The notes: generated from the sequence alone by a model not told the origin. DNA of 64,000 nucleotides from GWE2-42-39 sp963662895 (GCA_963662895.1 OY759981.1:186001-250000), one strand, 5' to 3'; counted from the stretch's first letter, positions 48,173-56,470 are shown. A program made the numbers and translations.

Positions 48173-48241
48173 ATGTTCCCAACTCGGAGGAACTTATGTC
48201 CTCAACTCGGAGGAAACCATGTCCTCAACACGAGGGAAACA
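48173..48241. repeat. three tandem 23-bp hairpin repeats
   Basis: Three units of exactly 23 bp: ATGTTCCCAACTCGGAGG..., ATGTCCTCAACTCGGAGG... and ATGTCCTCAACACGAGGG.... The core CCTC-AACTCG-GAGG is a short stem with a 6-nt loop. The period and loop size match the array at 38791, but the sequence differs. It also lies just after a 128-bp palindromic element. Confidence 0.8.
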
Positions 48242-48284
48242 CCCGCGAAAAATTACAACCATCATATTATTCTGAAATCACTTT

Positions 48285-49703
48285 CTATGCCTGATTAACC
48301 ACCAGGGCATCTACCCCGGCAGCTTCGAGCATCAGGTTGTGCAAGTCCGTGTTCTTCACGAACGGTTTTAACAGTTCGCTACCCTGTCCGAACATGGTCA
48401 GTTCAACAAAATCAGCCGAATGGTTCATTCCTGACCAGCCTACCGAAGTATAGTTTTGCTGAATTTGTGCTAACTGGCGAAACGGCAACTTATAATCATT
48501 GTACAAACCACCATTGTCAAGAGCGACATAATGGGCCAGTATCTCACGGGCTTCTTCTTTTGTTATGGTGTACCCTTGTACATGATTGATCTGCTCAATA
48601 ACATGAGACGGAGAATCATTCTTACTCAGGTTGTTTAAAAGCCATCTGTTTGAATGACTAAACTTTTGAATCCGGTCGAAATTAGAATTAACATTTTTGC
48701 ATTTTATCAGTCCCGGATTTGCATTCCCATGATCTGTTGTAATAACGACCAATGTATCATCACGTTGTTCGGCAAAAGCAAGCGCTACTCCTATTGCTTC
48801 ATCAAAAGCAATCTGGTCGTACAGCAAACCACCCACGTCGTTGCCATGAGCAGCCCAATCGACTTCCCCTCCTTCAACCTGCAATACAAAACCATTTGGG
48901 TTCTGTACCATGTGGTCGATTGCTTTTTTCGTCATTTCAGCAAGGGTTGGAATTTCTGCCGTCAGTTTTTCGTCTTCTTTATGGTCGATTGTATAAGGTA
49001 ATCCTCCTTCATGAAATACCCCCAGTAAGGGTTTGTCATTGCCCGCCGAATTCATTTCTGCTTTGTTCCTGGCAACTGAATAGCCCTGTGCTGAAAAGTC
49101 AGCAAAAAGGTCTTTGCCGTCTTTTCTTTTTTCTTTACTGAAATATTCGGTGCCCGCTCCCATCATTACATCGAAACGGAGCGAAAGGTACATTTCTGCA
49201 ATACCTGCCTGGTTGCTCCGGCTTTTTTTGTTAACGCAAAAGCCAGCCGGGGTTGCATGGGTAATTGGTACCGTAGTGACACAGCCAACAGCTTTCCCTG
49301 CTTCCTTAAATTTCTGAAGGATCGGTTTATTGAAAGTTCCGTCGGGAGCAACGTTCAGTGAACCATTATTTACCCGGCGGCCACCTCCCCATGAAGAACT
49401 TCCTGCAGCAGAGTCGGTAACAAGGCAATCAGCAGATGCTGTATCCATCCAGGAGCGACGGGCTCTGTTTTCGCGGAATAAATTTACCCAGTTACTGCCG
49501 TGGCCTTCTTTGCGTTGCAGTAACAGATCTGCCATGTTCAAGGTACCTTCACTCATTCCATCGCTTACCATGAAAATAATATTCCGGGTTTTCCCTTTAC
49601 TATTTGTTTTTTCGGATGAGGTACAGCCAATCATTGCTGAAGATGAAATGGTTCCGCCAATAGCAGTCAGCACCCCGTAATTAAAAAATTCTCTCCGTTT
49701 CAT
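48285..49703 (-). CDS. alkaline phosphatase, exported
   Basis: This 472-residue phosphomonoesterase is of the PhoA type. The N-terminus has a twin-arginine-like signal (MKRREFFNYG) and a possible lipobox (MIGC). The catalytic Ser is in TDSAAGSS. Metal-binding segments are IFMVSDGMSEG, VEGGEVDWAAHGND and VITTDHGNANPG. An in-frame upstream ATG at 49793 would add 30 residues with no signal character, so 49703 is preferred. TAAATTTG at 49746-49739 (minus) is a suitable -7 box. Confidence 0.92.
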   Translation of the reverse strand: MKRREFFNYGVLTAIGGTISSSAMIGCTSSEKTNSKGKTRNIIFMVSDGMSEGTLNMADLLLQRKEGHGSNWVNLFRENRARRSWMDTASADCLVTDSAAGSSSWGGGRRVNNGSLNVAPDGTFNKPILQKFKEAGKAVGCVTTVPITHATPAGFCVNKKSRSNQAGIAEMYLSLRFDVMMGAGTEYFSKEKRKDGKDLFADFSAQGYSVARNKAEMNSAGNDKPLLGVFHEGGLPYTIDHKEDEKLTAEIPTLAEMTKKAIDHMVQNPNGFVLQVEGGEVDWAAHGNDVGGLLYDQIAFDEAIGVALAFAEQRDDTLVVITTDHGNANPGLIKCKNVNSNFDRIQKFSHSNRWLLNNLSKNDSPSHVIEQINHVQGYTITKEEAREILAHYVALDNGGLYNDYKLPFRQLAQIQQNYTSVGWSGMNHSADFVELTMFGQGSELLKPFVKNTDLHNLMLEAAGVDALVVNQA

Positions 49704-49814
49704 ATTCTGTCGATTATTCTGATTAAATTTTAACAAGACAAATTTATCGTTTAATGGAGCACATAACTTTAAAGAAAGGTTAAGTTTTTCCAAAAACTCT
49801 TTTCCCTGGCAAAA

Positions 49815-49826
49815 AGTGAGGGATTC
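49815..49826. repeat. possible third att-like fragment of tRNA-Ser
   Basis: AGTGAGGGATTC is identical to 12 nt of the tRNA-Ser 3' region at 56826-56837. Alone it could be chance. Its place at the left edge of the first DUF4143 fragment fits a repeated integration site. Confidence 0.3.
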
Positions 49827-50004
49827 CCTGTATCATACAACACAAATCAAGGAGGACCTTGAATTGCTTATTATGGCCGGGCTGGTAATACCTGTTACCC
49901 ATACCTCTGCAAACGGTATTCCGCTTGGTGCAGAAGTGAACCTTAAAAAAAGAAAGATGTTATTGCTGGATACAGGTTTATTTCGGGTCACTTTAATTTT
50001 TTGT

Positions 50005-50155
50005 GGAGCATATTCTCTGATTTATAAACGCTAGCTCCATCAATTTTCTGAATGCTTTCCCCTTAGGCGGAAACAGCCCGGGCATTGTTGTCTTTCCTAA
50101 AAAAATACCTCTTTCCTCCCCCCCTGTTTATTCTGTAACGAAACGATGGCTCCTT
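50005..50155. repeat. internal direct repeat of the 823-bp element, left copy
   Basis: GGAGCATATTCTCTGATTTA through AACGATGGCTCC matches the right copy at 50598-50750 with scattered differences. The repeat covers about a third of the element in total. Confidence 0.75.
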
Positions 50156-50597
50156 TTTTTTCTTGGCATCCTGAACGCAGAGAAGGATCTGTTTCTTTAG
50201 AACTCTGTTCATGAGACCCTTCGCTTACTCAGGGTGACAAAAAGGTTTGATGGGCAGAGCCCTTTGTCCTTAGTTCCTTAAAATATTGCCTCATATACAA
50301 ACTTTTGCAAAAGTCCATCATCATAGGCAAAGGAAATAAGAAGTCTTTCCTTTCGTCCGAAATGAAATAAGGACTTCTCTTTTATTATTTTCATCACGCG
50401 GACGATTTTTCCCCCTGTTTCCTTCCCACACCCCAGGGCGACACTCCTTTCTCGTTTGCCCCTGGGCTGAAATCAACTGTCCTTTCAGGACGTTTTTGTT
50501 TCCCGTTAGTCTTCATTTCCTTTTCGAAAACCTGTGTATAGAGAGTTGGTTAATGACAGGGGGTCTGTCAGCATAGTGACAGAGGGTGTGTGGAAAG

Positions 50598-50750
50598 GGA
50601 GCATATTCTCTGATTTTTTAACGCTCACTCCATCGATTTTCTGTACGCTTTTTCTCCTATAGGCGGAAAAGCCTGGGCATTGTTTTCTTTCCTGAAAAAA
50701 TACCTCGCTCTCCCCCTGGCTTATATTCTATAGCAAAACGATGGCTCCTT
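50598..50750. repeat. internal direct repeat of the 823-bp element, right copy
   Basis: This is the partner of 50005-50155. Just upstream, CTGTCA-GCATAG-TGACAG at about 50570-50587 is a hairpin with the same GCATAG loop as unit 5 of the 38791 array. Confidence 0.75.
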
Positions 50751-50807
50751 ACTGACAGAACACTGAATACTCTTTTTGCTCTTCTCCACAACTTTTTAAA
50801 CTGATCC

Positions 50808-50973
50808 TTTATTTCAGCGGTTAATGCAACTGGATATTTCAGAATTACTTTTTGGCAATGAATTTAATTTGGTCAACAAGGGAGGAATAGCAGAACAATT
50901 CATTGGTTTTTGGAGATCATAAAGAATTCTTCGTGTTTTTGAAAAACGTAGCGGAGAGTGGGGGATTCGAACC
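50808..50973. repeat. left 165-bp direct repeat with truncated tRNA-Ser 3' end
   Basis: This is near-identical to 56677-56842 (one difference seen). It ends in GCGGAGAGTGGGGGATTCGA plus ACC, the 3' end of tRNA-Ser read in reverse. Beyond it the match stops, so it is an att-type duplication. Confidence 0.85.
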
Positions 50974-51264
50974 TTTTTCTCCTTATCCATTAATAATCAA
51001 TTAATTATCTACATGATTTTTTTTCTTAGTAACGATTTAGTAACGCCTCTTTGTCTGTCAATGTCTGTTGCTGGCTTTTACACGTCTGCCCGTTCATTCT
51101 AAAATTATAATTACGAATATAGCGTGTTTCTCCGGATTGTCAAATGATCTACTTTTTAAATGGGAGTTAATTCTTCGATTTAAATTGTTGTTTGGTTGAA
51201 ATAGATTCTTTTTTCGATATTAGCCTGGCATCTTAATTTTCAAAACCATACAAACATAAGTATA
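50974..51264. other. island edge, integrase expected but none seen
   Basis: No gene is present. AGTAACGATTTAGTAACG near 51030-51047 is a short direct repeat of the kind found near tyrosine-integrase att sites. An integrase gene seems to have been lost. Confidence 0.4.
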
Positions 51265-52032
51265 TTAAGCATTTATATCAATAATTTTTTGCGGATTAAA
51301 TGTCAAATGTTCGTTATGAAAAACATATCCTAATTGATTACATACACATTGGGTATTTCCTATTTGTTTATCTATATTGCGATGAGAATGTCCGTATATC
51401 CAGTACGAAACAGGACTTGTTTTGATATACTCTTCCAGTTCAACGACAAACGCACCATTTATCCGGCTTCCTGCAAAATCGGGAGAAAAAAGCTGAAACG
51501 AAGGAACATGATGTGTTACTACTATTTTATATTTTGAATCACTACCTGCTACGCTCTTCTTAATGAATGCAAAACATTTTTCATACTCTTCATTGAATTT
51601 ATTCCAAGTCAATAACTCATCGTTATATAAAATCCGGTGGAAGTCGGTAACACCATTCTCTGTGGTATAAGCGTCTTCCAAAGGAATTTTTGCCCACAAT
51701 GTAGAAAGAATAATATCCACATTATTTAAATGGATAACACAATTGTAGTAAACATTGACGTTATTCCTGATAGAACATACTAATCCTTGAGGCATTTTAG
51801 CCAAATCGAAATATTTATATAGCTCATGGTTTCCGACAACAACATATGTTTGATTGAAACTATCAGACACCCAGTCCCAAAAAGGATGTTTTGAATAATT
51901 ATCATCATTCAGGTAGCCTATATCTCCGGCAAGAATAAGTATATCCCCCACCGGAATAAGCGGGTTTTCTTTAAAAAACCTTGAATTGTCATGAAATTCA
52001 AGATGCAAATCTGATGCATATTGTATTTTCAC
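51265..52032 (-). CDS. metallophosphoesterase
   Basis: This 255-residue protein is of the calcineurin-like phosphoesterase type. Metal-binding motifs are YASDLHLEF (D-x-H), LAGDIGYL (GD), VVGNHELYKY (GNHE), VVTHHVPSF (H) and IYGHSHRNID (GHxH). The start is a GTG at 52032 overlapping the stop of the nucleotidyltransferase gene (GTGA). It is the third gene of an AbiEi-like/AbiEii-like operon; it may act on nucleotide or nucleotidylated substrates, which is inference. Confidence 0.85.
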   Translation of the reverse strand: MKIQYASDLHLEFHDNSRFFKENPLIPVGDILILAGDIGYLNDDNYSKHPFWDWVSDSFNQTYVVVGNHELYKYFDLAKMPQGLVCSIRNNVNVYYNCVIHLNNVDIILSTLWAKIPLEDAYTTENGVTDFHRILYNDELLTWNKFNEEYEKCFAFIKKSVAGSDSKYKIVVTHHVPSFQLFSPDFAGSRINGAFVVELEEYIKTSPVSYWIYGHSHRNIDKQIGNTQCVCNQLGYVFHNEHLTFNPQKIIDINA

Positions 52033-52799
52033 AATCCGAATGTATTCTTTAATTGATTTACAAATATTTCAAATGTAATCTCAGCTCCAAGTCCTAATTC
52101 TTTTGACAATCCAACTGTTCCTAAGCCGTCCTTTTCCACCATTGACAAAAATGTTCTCATGTCATTTTTTATAGATTCAGGAATTTCATACCTGTCACTT
52201 TCAGTAAAGGTTGAGACTATACGGAAAATATCGTTTTTGTGTTTAGTAATATCCTCTGATCTTACTTGCTCGCCCTTCGCTTTACGATTTGAATTGTTTA
52301 TATAAGCTATTGCCTTGAGTACAACAATAGCATTTTTGTTCACAAAATTCAGATTATCTAAAATTACCGTATGAGATGTTGCATAATGATAATAGTCGTC
52401 ATTCAGAAGGATTGCAGAAAGGCTTGAAAGTTCCTCTCCAACAGGAATCGGAGTCAAATGTGCGCCTTCCGGCACTTTAATCATATCCGGGACTCTTGAA
52501 AAAAGCTCGATTTGCAAAGGGAAGTTATCCAATTCCGGTTTTATGAAGCGATAGAATTGTGTCTTTTCGGATATGGTTTGCCATAACTTATATTCCCCTT
52601 TTTTAATAAACTCCCAAAAACGTTTAACAAATTCATCGCTTAATGCTTCAATAATGAGAATTGCGTCGATATCTTTTGTCGCTCGTGGTTTTAACCCCTA
52701 GTCTTCAACAAGTTCACTACACGCAGTTCCACCGATAATTACATAATTATCTGCATAATCCTTGAAATATTCAAGAAATGTATCTAATCCTCTTACCAT
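52029..52799 (-). pseudogene. AbiEii-like nucleotidyltransferase with in-frame stop
   Basis: The frame starts at ATG 52797-52799 (MVRGLDTFLEYFKDYADNYV) and continues IIGGTACSELVED, a TAG at 52698-52700, then GLKPRATKDIDAILIIE and on to NTFGL. GGT and KDID are the nucleotidyltransferase catalytic signature of the AbiEii/AbiGii type. Without the TAG it would be about 256 residues. The start codon lies inside the 8-bp target duplication of an IS66-type element, so the gene is cut from its own promoter. A downstream start could give an inactive 167-residue protein. Confidence 0.75.
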
Positions 52800-52826
52800 A
52801 TTGTAACAGATCAGTTTTAATTCTAT

Positions 52827-53863
52827 ATTCGAATCAAGAGTTAAATAGCTAATGTTATAAAAGCTGCGGCTAATCTTCCAAAAGCATGTACCATTAATCC
52901 TTTTGTAGACCTAACTTTGCTTGCCTTTTGGATATCGGCCTTTTCAATCAGCCAATTAAAAATTGCTTCAACCGGTTGTCTGACTTTGGAAACGGCAGTT
53001 GAGAATAAATCATCAGCTGCTTTTATCCTTTGCTTTATCACATCAGTCATTCCCTTAACAGCTTTGACCGGTGCAAGTGTTTCTGAATTCTGGTGTTTCA
53101 ACATGTACAGATTTAGTTCGTTCACAAAGTATATTTTATCACCAAAGAAAGTCCTGTTCTCAATTGCTGACCAGGCTTCTTTAAATACGGTCAAATCATT
53201 GACCGAAGCTGGGGTGAACAATATTTGTTCCGGATGGGGCAGTTTTCCAATACGCCGAAAACCTAACAGGTGCAGCTTAAGCCCATAATAATACATCCCT
53301 TTGGTCGAACAATACCCCTTGTCTGTTATCTCCCTTGCAACCTTGCCCGAACGCTTGCCTGAACAGGTTATGATTGGCATGGAGTCCAATAAGCTTTGGT
53401 CAAACAGGCAATCATCCGGCTGAAAATCTGCAAGTAGAATTTCAATGAGCCTGGTAAAAGCACCTCCCAGTCTGTTCAACCGATTGTTGAACGCCTGATA
53501 GCTACCTAACTTTGGAAACCACGACATTAGGTATTCTGATGCAAAGCGGTGGATGTGCTTTGTTGTCCTATGCCCTTCATGGTGCATCGTGTACAAGTAT
53601 ATTGTCATAATCTCCTGGTCTGTAAATTCCGGCTCATTGTTATTACTGAACCTTTCACAATAAAATTGAAGTTCTTCAAATTTATCACATACATAAAAGT
53701 AAATTCTTACTAACTTGTCGTCCTTATCTCTGGAAATCATATCTGATTGTCAATTCGTAACTGACTCCAAGATACTGATTTTCAGAGATTAATGCAAAAT
53801 TTACTGCTTGATATTCAACTATTTAATGAACTTTTTTTATATTGTTTTCAACCCTTGATTCGC
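52827..53863 (-). mobile_element. nested IS982-like element
   Basis: CGAATCAAGAGTTAAA at the left (52830) and CGAATCAAGGGTTGAAA at the right in reverse complement (53862) look like terminal inverted repeats. ATTCTAT occurs at 52820-52826 and 53864-53870 as a possible 7-bp target duplication. Removing it leaves about 1.6 kb for the outer IS66 element, the normal size. Exact ends are uncertain by a few bases. Confidence 0.65.
52841..53740 (-). CDS. IS982-like transposase
   Basis: This 299-residue DDE transposase has segments fitting IS982-type enzymes: SYQAFNNRLNRLGGAF, LLDSMPIITC with the first Asp, KGYCSTKGMYYYGLKLHLLG, and FFGDKIYFV with the second Asp. VEAIFNWLIEKADIQKASKV near the end is also typical. 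It appears intact. Confidence 0.8.
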   Translation of the reverse strand: MISRDKDDKLVRIYFYVCDKFEELQFYCERFSNNNEPEFTDQEIMTIYLYTMHHEGHRTTKHIHRFASEYLMSWFPKLGSYQAFNNRLNRLGGAFTRLIEILLADFQPDDCLFDQSLLDSMPIITCSGKRSGKVAREITDKGYCSTKGMYYYGLKLHLLGFRRIGKLPHPEQILFTPASVNDLTVFKEAWSAIENRTFFGDKIYFVNELNLYMLKHQNSETLAPVKAVKGMTDVIKQRIKAADDLFSTAVSKVRQPVEAIFNWLIEKADIQKASKVRSTKGLMVHAFGRLAAAFITLAI

Positions 53864-54050
53864 ATTCTATGTTGTTGAGAAAACGATATTTGAAATTTTT
53901 TCATTGAAAATTGCTTTTCAATGAAATATTCGATTCTCAGAGGGTTTAAATTTTCAAAAGCAACCTTTATTAACATATTGCCGTTTTCAGACTTGACAAC
54001 TTTTCTGTTAACACCTTGTATTTAAATTGTAAAGAGCATTTCTTTGTGAT

Positions 54051-55436
54051 ATGTCAAACGATTTGGAAAAATTGCAACAAACGGTTATTGCGCTTGTCGA
54101 AAAAGTAAATTACCTGACCAATAAAGTTGATACCCTAACCAAGGAAAATGAATACTTAAAAAAACGTTTGGCCAAATATGAAACACCAAAGAACAGCAAT
54201 AACAGCAGTATCCCCCCATCGAAAGACGAAAACCGTCCCAAACGCAAAAGCTTACGCGAGAAAAGCGGGTTAAAACCGGGAGGCCAAAAAGGAAGAAAGG
54301 GAAATACGTTAAAAATGACAGATAGTCCCGATATAACAAAAGACCATGTACCCAATTACTGCCATTGCTGTGGCAACAGCCTTGAAAATATCCCGGCCGA
54401 ATATAAGGGGAAGCGGCAAGTTTACGATATTCCGGAAATAAAAATAAAGGTGACGGAACACCGCATATACACAAAGCAATGCAGCTGTGGCCATATCAAC
54501 GAAGGGGATTACCCCGGAGAAGCCGGTTCCCCTGTCAGTTACGGGAACAACATAGAAAGCCTGATAGGGTACTTCCATACAAGGCAGTATATCCCGTTCA
54601 AAAGGATCAGGGAAATCTTCTCCGATGTTTTTAATGCCCCCATAAGCGAAGGTGGAATCCATTATGTATTGGACAGGCTTGTCACAAAGGCGCAGCCCGC
54701 ATATGAATTGATTAAGCAAAAACTACAGGGCAACAAAAAATATGCTACCGGTAGCGATGAGACCGGGGTGAAAGTAGACGGGGACAAACACTGGGCATGG
54801 ACATGGCAGAACGAAGAAGCTACATTTATTACAATAACCGACAACAGGGGGCAAAAGAGCATAGACCAGACGTTTGAAAAAGGATTTAAAAACTCCGTCC
54901 TCGTACATGACTGCTGGGTAAGCCATTTTAATACCAAAGCATTATCCCACCAGCTCTGCCTTGCCCACCTGCTAAGGGATCTCAACTATTTGGGGGAACT
55001 TTACGCACACAAATGGAGCCGCGTCACAAAACTTCTTCTCAGCCAAGCCCTGGATCAGGAAAAACGGATGGAAGCCCCGGACTATTACGTGCCAGATCCG
55101 AGAATATTCCAGATAGAATCCAGGCTTGATTTTTTATTGGGGTACAAAATACCTAAGGACAAAAATGAATTGACCGTTTTTCAAAAACGATTGAAAAAGT
55201 ATCGTGAATTTATTTTTACATTTCTTTATAGGCCGGAAGTACCTCCCGATAATAATGCATCGGAACGGGCTATCCGAAATATAAAGGTGAAACAAAAAGT
55301 ATCAGGTCAGTTTAGGTCGACAAACGGAGCTTTCAGATTTGCCGTATTACGATCCATCACGGATACTGTGTTGAAAAATCACATGAACGTTTTAAACTCC
55401 TTAAAGATTATTGCCAGATTGAAAACTGATCTGTAA
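54051..55436 (+). CDS. IS66-family transposase
   Basis: This 461-residue transposase begins with a coiled coil and the ETPKNSNNSSIPPSKDENRP linker. A zinc-ribbon-like part has CHCCGN and CSCGH, and the DDE core has GSDETGVKVD (D), VLVHDCWVSHF (D) and PDNNASERAIRNIKVKQKVSG (E). It is complete, and its stop codon is at the very right end of the element. Confidence 0.95.
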   Translation: MSNDLEKLQQTVIALVEKVNYLTNKVDTLTKENEYLKKRLAKYETPKNSNNSSIPPSKDENRPKRKSLREKSGLKPGGQKGRKGNTLKMTDSPDITKDHVPNYCHCCGNSLENIPAEYKGKRQVYDIPEIKIKVTEHRIYTKQCSCGHINEGDYPGEAGSPVSYGNNIESLIGYFHTRQYIPFKRIREIFSDVFNAPISEGGIHYVLDRLVTKAQPAYELIKQKLQGNKKYATGSDETGVKVDGDKHWAWTWQNEEATFITITDNRGQKSIDQTFEKGFKNSVLVHDCWVSHFNTKALSHQLCLAHLLRDLNYLGELYAHKWSRVTKLLLSQALDQEKRMEAPDYYVPDPRIFQIESRLDFLLGYKIPKDKNELTVFQKRLKKYREFIFTFLYRPEVPPDNNASERAIRNIKVKQKVSGQFRSTNGAFRFAVLRSITDTVLKNHMNVLNSLKIIARLKTDL

Positions 55437-56404
55437 CACCATATTTTCTTATTTATTAGCTCTTTTATTTCAGCTTCCACCCGTTCATTAGAGTCTTCAC
55501 GATAACACAGATAAAGTGATAAGGGGTCAATATACCCATTATTGCTTAATAAACATGGGTTGTATTTCCATACCTCAATTTGTACGTTACCTTCCGTTTC
55601 ATCCAGATATTCCCAATATTCGTTTTCTTTTAGCTCTTCAAATTTATTTTTATAAACAGCATACATTTTCTTACCTGTGTCCGATAAGAAAGTGTAATGG
55701 GCTAGTGCCATATCTCCGGATTTACAAAAATCCCAATTATCTTTTAGGTTTGTAAAATGTGATTTGATAATTGGCGATTGCATTTGGAGTTCTGACATCT
55801 GCCACAACTGCTTTCTTTCAACTTCAAAAGCAAACCTTTTTTCTTTTGTTCCTGTAATTTTGCACAATTTTTTTGCTTTCAATTCTGCCGCTGCTTTTGT
55901 AATTGTTTTAGGTGAATAATCCAGCTTTTCTGCTATTTCTTTGAATGAAAATTCTTCCAAATGTTCTATCTGTAAATGATAGAGAAGTAACAACTGGGCA
56001 GAAGGGGTTAATAATTCCGGAAACGAATAAGGCTGCGATACATTCTCTTTCAGAGAAATCAGCAAATCAGGTAAATATATTTGATTCTCAGGCACAATGA
56101 AGCTAATTCGTTCCTGAACCATCTTGCGTCTCATTTGTGTACTTTGATTGTATAACACAAAAACAACGGGCATTTCCGTGTATTGAAATATCGTTTTTGC
56201 CTGTTTTTTCAACTGACTTGCCGTTTTGGACATCATATTATCGTCTTCTGCAAGCAGAAAAGAATGTTCATCCAATTCGAGCAGGCTGTAACTATAGGCA
56301 TGGCTCAAATATAGCGGAAGTTTCTTCAATAGCAAGTCCGGTACTTTTTTTATAGTTCCCGATAAACCAACTGTGTCTTGCAGGTATTTTAAAAGAGCAC
56401 TCAT
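55379..56404 (-). CDS. AbiEi-like winged-helix regulator, 3' end replaced by IS
   Basis: This is a 341-codon frame, of which only codons down to Trp at 55439-55441 are native; the last 19 residues come from the IS66 end. In the uninterrupted gene TGG would be followed by TAA, overlapping the ATG of the nucleotidyltransferase. The middle has a winged helix (about 145-200; FSFKEIAEKLDYSPKTITKA). This matches the general plan of AbiEi-type antitoxins, which repress their own operon and counter AbiEii. The protein probably still folds, as only its terminus is changed. Family assignment is from context and layout. Confidence 0.6.
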   Translation of the reverse strand: MSALLKYLQDTVGLSGTIKKVPDLLLKKLPLYLSHAYSYSLLELDEHSFLLAEDDNMMSKTASQLKKQAKTIFQYTEMPVVFVLYNQSTQMRRKMVQERISFIVPENQIYLPDLLISLKENVSQPYSFPELLTPSAQLLLLYHLQIEHLEEFSFKEIAEKLDYSPKTITKAAAELKAKKLCKITGTKEKRFAFEVERKQLWQMSELQMQSPIIKSHFTNLKDNWDFCKSGDMALAHYTFLSDTGKKMYAVYKNKFEELKENEYWEYLDETEGNVQIEVWKYNPCLLSNNGYIDPLSLYLCYREDSNERVEAEIKELINKKIWCYRSVFNLAIIFKEFKTFM

Positions 56405-56406
56405 GA

Positions 56407-56470
56407 TAATTACCTTTATTTATTACGATTACCCACAATGGGTAATTATTGCAAATTTAAGGTAATTATA
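56407..56470 (-). promoter_or_regulatory. nested-palindrome operator of the AbiEi-like operon
   Basis: TTACCCA and TGGGTAA (about 56429-56445) form an inner inverted repeat. AATTACCT (56409) and AGGTAATT (56460) form an outer one with the same GGTAAT core. The site lies directly upstream of the regulator's start codon, as expected for autoregulation. Confidence 0.6.

Larger units (their letters stand above)
49985..50807. mobile_element. 823-bp non-autonomous element with ISL3-like termini
   Basis: The element is bounded by 24-bp inverted repeats (49985-50008 and 50784-50807, 18 of 24 matching) and flanked by identical 8-bp duplications TTTATTTC (49977-49984 and 50808-50815). The empty site is seen in copy 2 of the DUF4143 fragment (TTTATTTC once). 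The right terminus matches the right terminus of the ISL3-like IS at 28737-28760 at 23 of 24 positions. It encodes no transposase. It could be moved by that IS's transposase. Confidence 0.88.
49850..50922 (+). pseudogene. DUF4143-type ATPase C-terminal fragment, copy 1, split by mobile element
   Basis: The frame reads LELLIMAGLVIPVTHTSANG then IPLGAEVNLKKRKMLLLDTG, is interrupted at 49984, and resumes at 50816 (QRLMQLDISELLFGNEFN, VNKGGIAEQFIGFWRS). This is the C-terminal domain of AAA+DUF4143 proteins, with both N- and C-terminal parts missing. An 823-bp element with 8-bp duplications breaks it. Copy 2 lies at 56484-56791. Confidence 0.75.
52803..55437. mobile_element. IS66-family (ISBst12-like) element with nested IS982-like insertion
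   Basis: Inverted ends GTAACAGATCAGTTTT (52803-52818) and, in reverse complement, GTTACAGATCAGTTTT (55437-55422) are flanked by identical 8-bp duplications ACCATATT (52795-52802 and 55438-55445). IS66 elements begin with GTAA and make 8-bp duplications. The element has a single transposase gene without TnpA/TnpB, like the ISBst12 subgroup. A second IS lies inside (52827-53863). Confidence 0.92.

Noticed and set aside
47783..48275. Short plus-strand frames through the 128-bp element and 23-bp repeats
   Set aside because: They are repeat DNA read through in chance frames.
49816..50034. 72-codon frame as a gene
   Set aside because: It is a chimera of a DUF4143 fragment and the left end of the 823-bp element.
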